Assembly: GCA_018883545.1 (NCBI GenBank)
Contig: JAHLEH010000012.1
Span: 20,429 to 84,428, forward strand
DNA: 64,000 nt
Origin: Marixanthotalea marina
GTDB lineage: Bacteria > Bacteroidota > Bacteroidia > Flavobacteriales > Flavobacteriaceae
Reading direction: 5' to 3'
This document shows positions 28,463-35,939 of this stretch, piece by piece. The notes beneath the pieces are model-generated. The model was not told the origin of the DNA. It searched no databases and was given only the letters and a program-made list of their open reading frames with translations. A program made the translations under genes and the position numbers. Each line of letters starts with the position of its first letter. The first letter of the stretch is position 1.

Positions 28463-28489
28463 AAGGTATTCCTTATTTTGGAATACCTT
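28463..28489 (-). other. Stem-loop between tuf and tRNA-Trp
   Basis: AAGGTATTCC (28463-28472) and GGAATACCTT (28480-28489) form a perfect 10-bp stem with a 7-base loop and no U tract on the minus strand. It is possibly a processing or partial attenuation site that separates the abundant tuf message from the genes downstream. Confidence 0.55.
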
Positions 28490-28512
28490 TACTTATATTA
28501 TGTTGAACTGTA

Positions 28513-29700
28513 TTAGTCTAAAATCTCAGTTACCTGACCAGCTCCTACTGTTCTACCACCTTCACGGATTGCAAAACGTAAACCTACGTTCATTGCGATT
28601 GGTTGAATTAATTCAACAGTGATAGTTAAGTTATCTCCTGGCATAACCATCTCAACACCATCAGGAAGTGAAATGTTACCAGTTACGTCAGTTGTACGAA
28701 CGTAGAACTGTGGACGGTAGTTGTTATGGAATGGAGTATGACGTCCACCTTCTTCTTTTTTCAAGATATAAACCTCAGCTTTGAATTTTTTGTGAGGAGT
28801 TACAGAACCTGGCTTAGTGATAACCATACCTCTTGAGATTTGAGTTTTCTCAATACCTCTTAATAAGATACCTGCGTTATCTCCAGCTTCACCTCTATCT
28901 AATATTTGACGGAACATCTCAATACCAGTAATAGTAGAAGTTAATTTCTCAGCACCCATACCGATAATCTCAACAGGATCACCAGTTTTAGCGATACCAG
29001 TTTCAATACGTCCTGTAGCAACAGTACCACGACCAGTAATAGAGAATACATCTTCAATAGGCATTAAGAAAGGCTTGTCCATATCACGAACTGGCTCTTC
29101 AATCCACTCATCACAAGCTTCCATTAATTGCATTACAGTATCTACCCATTTTTGCTCACCGTTAAGTGCACCTAAAGCAGAACCAGCAATAACAGGACCA
29201 TTATCTCCATCATACTCGTAGAAAGATAATAAATCTCTGATTTCCATTTCTACTAATTCAAGTAATTCCTCATCATCAACCATATCCACTTTGTTCATGA
29301 ATACAACGATACGTGGAATACCTACTTGACGACCTAATAAGATGTGCTCACGAGTTTGTGGCATCGGACCATCAGTAGCAGCTACCACTAAAATAGCACC
29401 GTCCATTTGCGCAGCACCTGTAACCATGTTCTTAACGTAATCCGCGTGACCTGGACAGTCAACGTGTGCATAGTGACGTTTTGCAGTTGCGTATTCTACG
29501 TGAGATGTATTAATAGTGATACCTCTCTCTTTTTCTTCTGGTGCGTTGTCAATTTGATCAAATGATCTTGCTTCTGATAAACCTGCATCAGCTAATACTT
29601 TAGTAATAGCAGCAGTTAAAGTTGTTTTACCGTGATCTACGTGTCCAATAGTACCAATATTTAAGTGTGGTTTTGAACGATCGAAAGTTGCCTTTGCCAT
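28513..29700 (-). CDS. tuf: Translation elongation factor Tu
   Basis: 395 residues. G1 [10 protein letters not shown] (19-28), switch-I region [22 protein letters not shown] and NKVDMVDD are present, as are domains II and III through [13 protein letters not shown]-Tu delivers aminoacyl-tRNA to the ribosome. The gene follows the tRNA Thr-Tyr-Gly-Thr cluster on the same strand, exactly the tufB arrangement of E. coli. No second tuf copy is in the window. Confidence 0.98.
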   Translation of the reverse strand: MAKATFDRSKPHLNIGTIGHVDHGKTTLTAAITKVLADAGLSEARSFDQIDNAPEEKERGITINTSHVEYATAKRHYAHVDCPGHADYVKNMVTGAAQMDGAILVVAATDGPMPQTREHILLGRQVGIPRIVVFMNKVDMVDDEELLELVEMEIRDLLSFYEYDGDNGPVIAGSALGALNGEQKWVDTVMQLMEACDEWIEEPVRDMDKPFLMPIEDVFSITGRGTVATGRIETGIAKTGDPVEIIGMGAEKLTSTITGIEMFRQILDRGEAGDNAGILLRGIEKTQISRGMVITKPGSVTPHKKFKAEVYILKKEEGGRHTPFHNNYRPQFYVRTTDVTGNISLPDGVEMVMPGDNLTITVELIQPIAMNVGLRFAIREGGRTVGAGQVTEILD

Positions 29701-29770
29701 GTTTTTAATAATTTAATCTTAGTTATATAATAATATTAGTGTATTCTTTTTCTAAATACTTTTAATTTTG

Positions 29771-29842
29771 AGCCAATGACGGGAATTGAACCCGTGACCT
29801 CTTCCTTACCAAGGAAACGCTCTACCCCTGAGCTACACCGGC
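29771..29842 (-). tRNA. tRNA-Thr (anticodon GGT)
   Basis: 72 nt on the minus strand: acceptor GCCGGTG/CATTGGC with two G-U pairs, D arm AGCTCAGGGGTAGAGC, anticodon loop GGT between TCCTT/AAGGA, and T arm GGGTTCAATTCCC. It is the last tRNA before tuf. Confidence 0.95.
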
Positions 29843-30027
29843 TTTTCATTTACGATTGCCGATTTTAGATTTACGATTGTATCTCGCATATCGTAACCCG
29901 TAAATTTCTAGAGCGGGAGACCGGGTTTGCTTCGACTGCGCTCAGCATAAACTTCTCACCCTACTCTTTTAAACAAATCAAACAAATCGCTTATTTTCTC
30001 AATTTGCTTTATCAATGAACTTTTTTG
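29843..30027. repeat. Repeat-laden insert with a tRNA-Gly 3' fragment, inside the tRNA cluster
   Basis: Three features crowd into 185 bp. ATTTACGATTG occurs twice, 21 bp apart (29848 and 29869). GAGCGGGAGACCGGGTT at 29911-29927 copies the first 17 bases at the 3' end of tRNA-Gly (30027-30043, plus-strand reading). It is followed directly by TTCGACTGCGCTCAGC (29931-29946), a sequence of the type seen as a dispersed repeat in Bacteroidota genomes. The copied piece is too short to fold as a tRNA. Confidence 0.55.
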
Positions 30028-30100
30028 AGCGGGAGACCGGGTTCGAACCGGCGACATTCAGCTTGGAAGGCTGACGCTCTACCAACTGAGCTACTCCCGC
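30028..30100 (-). tRNA. tRNA-Gly (anticodon TCC)
   Basis: 73 nt on the minus strand: acceptor GCGGGAG/CTCCCGC, D arm AGCTCAGTTGGTAGAGC, anticodon loop TCC between CAGCC/GCTG, and T arm CCGGTTCGAACCCGG. It sits between tRNA-Tyr and the repeat insert. Confidence 0.96.
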
Positions 30101-30187
30101 AATTATTTATTGAAATTCTAACAAAAGAAAATCAAAATTCAACTTTTATATGAACATTTTGAAAATTTGCAATTAATAAAACTTTTG

Positions 30188-30269
<82 letters not shown>

Positions 30270-30303
30270 AAAAGCTTTAATTACAGTATTTTCAATAACT
30301 TGG

Positions 30304-30377
30304 AGCCGATGGAGGGACTCGAACCCACGACCTGCTGATTACAAATCAGCTGCTCTAGCCAGCTGAGCTACATCGGC
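30304..30377 (-). tRNA. tRNA-Thr (anticodon TGT), second copy
   Basis: 74 nt: acceptor GCCGATG/CATCGGC (as transcribed), anticodon TGT, T arm GGGTTCGAGTCCC. It differs from the copy at 12283-12356 at only a few positions in the acceptor, D and T arms. It is the first gene of the tRNA-tuf operon. Confidence 0.96.
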
Positions 30378-30397
30378 GTTTTCCTACTTTTTTAACA

Positions 30398-30426
30398 CAA
30401 AAAAAGTCCGCTATTTCTAACGGACT
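30398..30426 (-). terminator. Terminator of xerC-hpf, abutting the tRNA-tuf promoter
   Basis: AGTCCG (30405-30410) pairs with CGGACT (30421-30426) across a 10-base loop, followed on the minus strand by seven U. It lies between hpf and the first tRNA. Confidence 0.65.
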
Positions 30427-30427
30427 G

Positions 30428-30457
30428 CAAATGTATAGATTTATTTAATTATTCAAA
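30428..30457 (-). promoter_or_regulatory. Promoter of the tRNA-tuf operon
   Basis: On the minus strand TTTG is followed after 18 bp by TACATTTG, a consensus -33/-7 pair. The -7 box touches the upstream arm of the hpf terminator, so the predicted start lies inside the hairpin and new transcripts would lack its first arm. Confidence 0.65.
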
Positions 30458-30477
30458 ACATTTTTTGATAATTTTTA

Positions 30478-30780
30478 TTATGTGCGTGCTCTTAATTTTT
30501 CTTTTCTTTTTTTAAGTTGTCTTTCTAAAGAAGCGGCTGCAATATCTGCTCCTTCTTCAAAAGTTTTGCATTGTTTTTTTACAACAAAACTATCTCCTGG
30601 AACACTCACCCTCGCTTCAAAAATTTTATTCTCTTTATTACTAGTGTTCTCTAATTTTAAATACACATCCGATTGTATGACCTTGTCATAAAATAAATCC
30701 AATTTATCCATTCGTCTTTGGATAAAGTTAATCAACTTTTTGTCTGCGCTGAAATTAACTGACTGTGTGTTTACTTTCAT
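30478..30780 (-). CDS. hpf: Ribosome hibernation-promoting factor, short form (HPF/RaiA family)
   Basis: 100 residues: beta-alpha-beta-beta-beta-alpha pattern beginning MKVNTQSVNFSADKKLINFIQRRMDKLD, then VYLKLEN and FEARVSVPGDSFVVKKQCKTFEEGADIAAASLERQLKKRKEK. The basic end is typical. HPF binds the 30S decoding centre in stationary phase and inactivates ribosomes. It lies 26 bp after xerC on the same strand and just ahead of the tRNA-tuf operon. Confidence 0.93.
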   Translation of the reverse strand: MKVNTQSVNFSADKKLINFIQRRMDKLDLFYDKVIQSDVYLKLENTSNKENKIFEARVSVPGDSFVVKKQCKTFEEGADIAAASLERQLKKRKEKLRART

Positions 30781-30806
30781 ACTTACATGTTTAGGTTAGA
30801 CATATT

Positions 30807-31700
30807 TTACTGTTTTTTGCTTCTGGGATGTGCACTTACATGTACTTTCTTTAATTCTGCAATACTATTGTGCGTGTACACCTGGGTTGCAGCTAAACTG
30901 GAATGCCCCAAAAGTTCTTTAACAGCATTTAAATTGGCACCTTGGTTTAGCAAATGTGTTGCAAAAGAATGCCGCAGTATATGCGGACTCTTTTTCACCT
31001 TTGAAGATGCTTTACTAAAATAATCATTTATTATTCTGTAAACAAGCGTTTCATATATTTTAACGCCATTTTTTGTTAAAAATAAGTTATCGTTATCGAC
31101 GATTGTTTCCAGTTCATTTCTATACTTCAAATAACAATTAAGAGTTTCTGCAACAGAATTCAACAATGGTATTAAGCGCTCTTTGTTTCTCTTCCCCAAC
31201 ACCTTAATGGTACTACTTTTAAAATCGATGTACGAAAGCTTCAACTCAACCAATTCAATTCTTCGAATGCCTGTTGAATAAAATAATTCTATGATTAGCT
31301 TATCCCTAACTCCTTCAAAAGAATCATCAAAATCAAAATCATCAAGAACCGTTTTTATTTCAGATTCTGAAAATGGTACTTGTACTTTTTTACTTGTTTT
31401 TAATGCTTTATGCTTAGCCAAAGGATTTATTTTTACATCCCCAACTTTTAGAAGAAACTTAAAATAGGTACTTAACGATGAAATTTTCCTGTTGATGCTT
31501 CTGTTGGATATTTTATTTTCAACCAAAAAAACAATCCAACTTCGTATTTGTGAATAATTGATTTCGTCATTAGAAGTTTCACCATACTCACTTTCCAAGA
31601 AATCGAAAAAACTCTGTAAATCGGTTTGGTAAGCCTTAACCGTTAAAGCAGAATATTTTTTTTCGAACAATAAGTAGTCTGTAAACTTTTTCAAGGACAT
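30807..31700 (-). CDS. xerC: Tyrosine recombinase, XerC/XerD family
   Basis: 297 residues. An N-terminal SAM-like core-binding domain (about 1-90) precedes the catalytic domain, which has all six expected residues: Arg146 (STGIRR), Lys170 (LGKRNKE), His240 and Arg243 (PHILRHSFATH), His266 (LLGHSSLAATQ) and the nucleophile Tyr275 (QVYTHNS). XerC-type enzymes resolve chromosome dimers at dif. The fixed position between rpsU and hpf, with no mobile-element traits, indicates the housekeeping recombinase rather than an integrase. Assignment as XerC rather than XerD rests on context. Confidence 0.9.
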   Translation of the reverse strand: MSLKKFTDYLLFEKKYSALTVKAYQTDLQSFFDFLESEYGETSNDEINYSQIRSWIVFLVENKISNRSINRKISSLSTYFKFLLKVGDVKINPLAKHKALKTSKKVQVPFSESEIKTVLDDFDFDDSFEGVRDKLIIELFYSTGIRRIELVELKLSYIDFKSSTIKVLGKRNKERLIPLLNSVAETLNCYLKYRNELETIVDNDNLFLTKNGVKIYETLVYRIINDYFSKASSKVKKSPHILRHSFATHLLNQGANLNAVKELLGHSSLAATQVYTHNSIAELKKVHVSAHPRSKKQ

Positions 31701-31774
31701 CTTATAACGTTAGAGTTAAAAAGTACAACCCTAAAAGTACAAAGATTTAATAGCTTTACATGCTTAATTTGAGG

Positions 31775-31803
31775 ATAAAAAAAATTCCCGCACTAGCGGG
31801 AAT
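31775..31803 (-). terminator. Terminator of rpsU
   Basis: ATTCCCGC pairs with GCGGGAAT around ACTA; on the minus strand a run of eight U follows. It separates rpsU from xerC-hpf. Confidence 0.85.
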
Positions 31804-31829
31804 TAATTGTTTATTACTTAGAAGGTTGA

Positions 31830-32027
31830 TTAAACGTTATCTTCAGCATCTCTTAAACTTTGAATGTATTGCGCTTTTTGAATTTGGGCTCTACGTTCTA
31901 CTGAAGGCTTTGTAAACTGCTTTCTGTTTTGCAGTTGACGCTTAACGCCAGTTTTATCAAACTTTCTTTTAAAACGCTTTAGCGCTCTATCTATATTTTC
32001 TCCTTCTTTAATTGGTATTATTAACAT
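31830..32027 (-). CDS. rpsU: 30S ribosomal protein S21
   Basis: 65 residues: MLIIPIKEGENIDRALKRFKRKFDKTGVKRQLQNRK and a basic, helical tail, typical of bS21. It binds the 30S platform near the 3' end of 16S rRNA. In Bacteroidota, bS21 is known (F. johnsoniae ribosome structure) to help hide the anti-Shine-Dalgarno sequence together with bS18 and bS6. The gene has its own promoter, a strong Shine-Dalgarno and its own terminator, so it is an independent unit upstream of xerC. Confidence 0.97.
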   Translation of the reverse strand: MLIIPIKEGENIDRALKRFKRKFDKTGVKRQLQNRKQFTKPSVERRAQIQKAQYIQSLRDAEDNV

Positions 32028-32036
32028 AGTGTCTTA

Positions 32037-32043
32037 ACCTCCT
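32037..32043 (-). promoter_or_regulatory. Strong Shine-Dalgarno sequence (AGGAGGT) of rpsU
   Basis: On the minus strand GAGAGGAGGTTAAGACACT precedes the ATG; AGGAGGT ends 9 bases before it. Other starts in the window have A/T-rich leaders without such a match. This fits the published proposal that bS21 synthesis is autoregulated through access to the anti-Shine-Dalgarno. Confidence 0.85.
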
Positions 32044-32064
32044 CTCTTTTAAAATTTTGGTGTG

Positions 32065-32093
32065 CAAATATAAAAACAATTATTAATTAACAA
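32065..32093 (-). promoter_or_regulatory. Promoter of rpsU
   Basis: TTG, 18 bp, TATATTTG on the minus strand, a consensus Bacteroidota -33/-7 pair. The leader would be about 30 nt and includes the Shine-Dalgarno. Confidence 0.7.
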
Positions 32094-32111
32094 TTGTTTA
32101 ATCGACAATTT

Positions 32112-33278
32112 TTATAATATTGGTTTATAATCTTTCTTATCGATAATAATTTTAGCCAATATTTCCCTTAAAATTTCCGATGTTCCTCCACCTATAGGAC
32201 CTAGTCTACTATCGCGGAACAATCTGGCCAAAGGGTAATCTTCCATATAACCGTAACCGCCTAAAAACTGAAGACAACCGTAAATAACCTCATCGGCCAT
32301 TTTGGTAGATTTCAATTTAGATATGGTTGCTTGCTTTACAACATACTCGCCTTTATTTAATCTATATGCTATGGAATAATTAAACTCTTTACAAACTTCC
32401 ATATCAGCATACAAATCGACCAACTTATGCCTTAAAGCCTGAAATTTATCAATCGACTTACCAAAAGCTTCCCTTTGAGACATATAACCAAGCGTATAGT
32501 CTATTGCATACTCTGCGCGTGCATGGGCATTAACACCCATTATTAAACGCTCTAACGCAAAATGTTGCAATATATAACCGAAACCTTTGTTTTCTTCCCC
32601 TAGCAAATTATTCGCGGGAACCTTTACATTATTAAATGCTATTTCTCCCGTATCTGAAGCCTTCCACCCTAGTTTGTTCAACTTGGTTGCAGACACGCCT
32701 TCGGCATCTCTATCAACAACAAAAATACTAATGCCTTTATTTCCCAGTTCTATTTCTGTTTTTGCAGCAACCACTAAATAATCACTGTAAACACCATTGG
32801 TAATAAATGTTTTAGACCCATTAAGTATGTAATAGTCTCCATTTTTAACAGCTGTTGTTCTTAATCCAGCAACATCACTTCCTCCAAAAGGCTCTGTAAT
32901 ACACAAGCAACCAATTTTGTCGCCAGTTATGCTGGGCGCCAAATAGTTTTGCTTAATAGTTTCGCTTCCTTCGGCATTAAGGTGTGTCATGGCTAAATAC
33001 ACATGCGCCCAAATAGCCGCTGCAAAACCACCAGAATTGATTTTTTGAAGTTCTTCCAAAAGCACAATTGTGTAGAAAATATCCAGATTAAGTCCGCCAT
33101 AAGCTTCTGGGTAATTAATACCTAAATACCCCATATTGCCGAATTTCTTCCAAATATCTGGGTCTATAATCCCTGATTCCTCCCACTTGTCCACGTTCGG
33201 AATAACTTCCTTTTTTAAAAAATCCTGGAGACTTTTCCTGAAGAATTCGTGTTCTTCCGTGAAGTACATACTATCCAT
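32112..33278 (-). CDS. Acyl-CoA dehydrogenase, catalytic Glu in the isovaleryl/long-chain position
   Basis: 388 residues. All ACAD blocks are visible: the N-terminal helical domain, CITEPFGGSDVAG (126-138), the beta domain with NGSKTFITNG (153-162), and the C-terminal domain with QREAFGKSI and the FLGGYGYMEDYP motif. The usual YEGT glutamate of medium/short-chain enzymes is Gly here (Gly364 in IGGGTSEI), while Glu243 in ALERL occupies the position of the catalytic base in isovaleryl-CoA and long-chain dehydrogenases. It is an FAD enzyme removing two hydrogens from an acyl-CoA, in fatty-acid or branched amino-acid breakdown. It is last in a run with the HhH and symporter genes (12-bp gap). A second ATG three codons in is possible. 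Confidence 0.92.
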   Translation of the reverse strand: MDSMYFTEEHEFFRKSLQDFLKKEVIPNVDKWEESGIIDPDIWKKFGNMGYLGINYPEAYGGLNLDIFYTIVLLEELQKINSGGFAAAIWAHVYLAMTHLNAEGSETIKQNYLAPSITGDKIGCLCITEPFGGSDVAGLRTTAVKNGDYYILNGSKTFITNGVYSDYLVVAAKTEIELGNKGISIFVVDRDAEGVSATKLNKLGWKASDTGEIAFNNVKVPANNLLGEENKGFGYILQHFALERLIMGVNAHARAEYAIDYTLGYMSQREAFGKSIDKFQALRHKLVDLYADMEVCKEFNYSIAYRLNKGEYVVKQATISKLKSTKMADEVIYGCLQFLGGYGYMEDYPLARLFRDSRLGPIGGGTSEILREILAKIIIDKKDYKPIL

Positions 33279-33290
33279 TAATGTTTTTTT

Positions 33291-34166
33291 TCAATCGAGC
33301 GACAAATATAATTTAATTATATCTAATTTTTCTATTGGAAATCCCTTAACTTTTGTTAATTCATCAATCGATTTAAAACCCTCTCGCAACTGTCTTTGTT
33401 CTAAAATATTATGCGCTAAATCGTAATCAATATATTGAATCGTAACCAATTCTTCTATAGTTGCCTTATTTAGGCGTACCTTATCAATTTGCTTTGGTGT
33501 TTTAACCGCAAACTCTTCTTTTAAATTCTCTATTACTTCCGGTGTTAGCCCATATACTTCTTCTAATTGTACTTCGGCTATAAAACCACCCAACACATTA
33601 TCTCTATATTTTATAATGCGTTGCGAAAGTGCTTCTCCAATACCGTACACTTTTTGCAACTGTTTTGCTGTTGCTTTATTTAAATCTTGTTTTTGATGAA
33701 TGGTTTTAGTTATTGACCTATCACTAAAAACTGAACTTGATTTTTGATCAGAATTTTCTACCCAATCTGGAAATTTGAAATACGGAGATATTACCTGTAA
33801 AAGTGAATCGGAAACAAGGGTTACTTCCTGAAATTGTTTCGCAGAATTAACCCATTTATTCTGCTTTCTATAATTAAGAAGCCTGTCTATTTCTTCATTA
33901 GACATACCCAAAGAAGCTCCTTTATAATCTGTTATAAAATTTGGATTGAAAGGATAAATAGTTTGTTTCTCATTTGCCAGCTGTGACAACCTAAGCGAAT
34001 CTATTTCATCGTTTACCTTAGCCAACAGTTTTTCGTTAATAGAAATTTCATCGGACCCAAAGTTTACAAAAAAATAGAGGCACTGGAACAATATAACAAT
34101 ACCCACCAACAAAAAAATCCCATTTCGTTGTTGTTTAGAAAACGTGAAATGGGATTTTAATTTCAT
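33291..34166 (-). CDS. Membrane-anchored helix-hairpin-helix protein (ComEA-like)
   Basis: 291 residues. One membrane helix near 16-34 (GIFLLVGIVILFQCLYFFVNF) anchors a periplasmic part containing three HhH units: around 82-125 (MSNEEIDRLLNYRKQNKW), around 175-215 (DLNKATAKQLQKVYGIGEALSQRIIKYR) and around 240-285 (RLNKATIEELVTIQYIDYDLAHNIL). Such modules bind DNA non-specifically; ComEA is the uptake receptor for transforming DNA, but three units and no other competence genes nearby leave the role open. It lies between the alanine symporter (14 bp) and the acyl-CoA dehydrogenase (12 bp) on one strand. Confidence 0.82.
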   Translation of the reverse strand: MKLKSHFTFSKQQRNGIFLLVGIVILFQCLYFFVNFGSDEISINEKLLAKVNDEIDSLRLSQLANEKQTIYPFNPNFITDYKGASLGMSNEEIDRLLNYRKQNKWVNSAKQFQEVTLVSDSLLQVISPYFKFPDWVENSDQKSSSVFSDRSITKTIHQKQDLNKATAKQLQKVYGIGEALSQRIIKYRDNVLGGFIAEVQLEEVYGLTPEVIENLKEEFAVKTPKQIDKVRLNKATIEELVTIQYIDYDLAHNILEQRQLREGFKSIDELTKVKGFPIEKLDIIKLYLSLD

Positions 34167-34180
34167 ATTAAAATTTTTAC

Positions 34181-35842
34181 TTAGCCAACATCTTGAACAC
34201 GTACATCATCTTCCGATACTTCGGCATCCATTTTTTCTATTTTAATAGCATTAAAATACTTTTTAAGCTCTTTATTCACTTTAGGAGACAACAACACAAG
34301 CCCAATTATATTTGGAAATACCATAGCAAAAATCATGGCATCAGAGAAACCTATAACCGCTTCTAAACTTGAAGATGCCCCTATTATCAAAAACAACAGA
34401 AACAAGACTTTATAAACAGTATCAGAAACTTTTCCTTTTCCAAATAGATATTTCCATGATTGCAACCCATAATACGACCAAGAAATCATGGTTGAAATAG
34501 CGAATAAAACTACCGCTATGGCAAGCACTATCGAAAAATGTGGTATGGCAGAATCGAATGCCACAGAAGTTAAATCAACACCACCTATTGGTTCGTTAGT
34601 GCCATTTAAAATTACATTACTGGCAGCATCTAAATTTCCATAGGTAAATAGTTTATGCTTGGCATTGGTTATGATGATAACAATGGCCGTCATGGTACAA
34701 ATAATAACGGTATCTACAAAAGGGCCTAACAAAGCTGTTAACCCTTCACTGGCCGGATAACGTGTCTTTACCGCCGAGTGTGCTATAGACGCCGATCCCA
34801 CACCGGCTTCATTGGAAAATGCCGCTCTTTGGAAACCAACGATTAAAACTCCAATAACACCACCAAAAGCAGCATTGGGTTTAATGGCGCCTTCCCAAAT
34901 TTCATTCATGGCAAACCCAATCATATCATAATTAATACCGAGAATAACCAATCCTGCACCCACATAAACTATAGCCATAAAAGGCACCACTTTTTCGGTT
35001 ACAGAACCAATTCTTCTAATGCCCCCTATAATTACAAGCCCTACAATAAAAGCCAAAACTATTCCTATAAACAAACCTGCATTTGGACTTTCTAAATCTA
35101 TCAAATCGATTAATTGGGATGCGGCCTGGTTAGATTGAAACATGTTACCACCTCCAAATGATCCGCCAATACACATAATGGCAAAAAACACGGCCAAGAC
35201 TTTCCCAAAACCTTTCATTCCCAATTCACCCAAGCCGGTGGACAAATAATACATGGGGCCTCCATAGGTTTTTCCTTCCTCGTCAACCTCTCTATACTTA
35301 ACGCCCAAAGTACATTCTACAAACTTTGAGGCCATTCCTAAAACACCTGCCAATATCATCCAAACAGTAGCACCTGGACCTCCAATGGCAATTGCCACTG
35401 CTACTCCTGCAATGTTGCCTAAACCAACTGTAGCCGACAATGATGCAGTTAAAGCTTGAAAGTGGGAAACCTCACCCGGCACCTCTCCTTCTATTTTAAC
35501 GGCACCTTTTATTTCACCATCTTTTACTTCTATCTCTTCATCGGCTGGTACATGATGATCTAAATGATCATACTTACCCATGGCCGTTTTTATACAAATT
35601 TTTATATACCTAAAATTAACTCCCTTAAAATATATAGTAAAGAAAAAAGCTCCTACCAATAATATAACAACAACAATGGGAACATCCTTACCAGCTATTT
35701 GCATAGGGTAAAAAATTAAATCCACAATGGGCTTAGTGTATTTGGCAAAAGCATCGTTTATGGATTCGCCAATACTTTTATCTTGGGAAAATGTTATAAT
35801 TGGAAATATTAAAGTTAGAAGTGAAAGAAAATATTTCTTCAT
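34181..35842 (-). CDS. Alanine/glycine:cation symporter (AGCS family)
   Basis: 553 residues, about eleven membrane helices. The N-terminus looks like a signal (LSLLTLIFPIITFSQ) before a first short helix. Signature stretches include SATVGLGNIAGVAVAIAIGG, GGPMYYLSTGLG, and QRAAFSNEAGVGSASIAHS. Compared with typical members there is an acidic insertion near residues 95-120 (DHHVPADEEIEVKDGEIKG). It imports Ala or Gly with Na+ or H+. It is the first gene of a likely three-gene run with the HhH and ACAD genes. Confidence 0.92.
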   Translation of the reverse strand: MKKYFLSLLTLIFPIITFSQDKSIGESINDAFAKYTKPIVDLIFYPMQIAGKDVPIVVVILLVGAFFFTIYFKGVNFRYIKICIKTAMGKYDHLDHHVPADEEIEVKDGEIKGAVKIEGEVPGEVSHFQALTASLSATVGLGNIAGVAVAIAIGGPGATVWMILAGVLGMASKFVECTLGVKYREVDEEGKTYGGPMYYLSTGLGELGMKGFGKVLAVFFAIMCIGGSFGGGNMFQSNQAASQLIDLIDLESPNAGLFIGIVLAFIVGLVIIGGIRRIGSVTEKVVPFMAIVYVGAGLVILGINYDMIGFAMNEIWEGAIKPNAAFGGVIGVLIVGFQRAAFSNEAGVGSASIAHSAVKTRYPASEGLTALLGPFVDTVIICTMTAIVIIITNAKHKLFTYGNLDAASNVILNGTNEPIGGVDLTSVAFDSAIPHFSIVLAIAVVLFAISTMISWSYYGLQSWKYLFGKGKVSDTVYKVLFLLFLIIGASSSLEAVIGFSDAMIFAMVFPNIIGLVLLSPKVNKELKKYFNAIKIEKMDAEVSEDDVRVQDVG

Positions 35843-35939
35843 AAATGGCTGTTATTTTTTGAAGTTTTAATTGGTTTGAAAGCAAGATGCTAAAAAAAAA
35901 CGGTTTTATAAAACATCTGTTGTTAAAATCAGTAATTCG

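Noticed and set aside
29911..29946. A further tRNA gene in the tRNA cluster
   Set aside because: Only the 3' acceptor and part of the T arm of tRNA-Gly are copied; no anticodon arm or D arm follows.
30807..31700. Phage or integron integrase
   Set aside because: Although next to a tRNA cluster, the recombinase is fixed between rpsU and hpf, has typical XerC/D length, and no att-like duplication or cargo genes accompany it.
34181..35842. Frameshift or fusion in the alanine symporter because of its acidic insertion near residue 100
   Set aside because: The frame is continuous, the insertion lies in a cytoplasmic loop and flanking helices align normally with the family.
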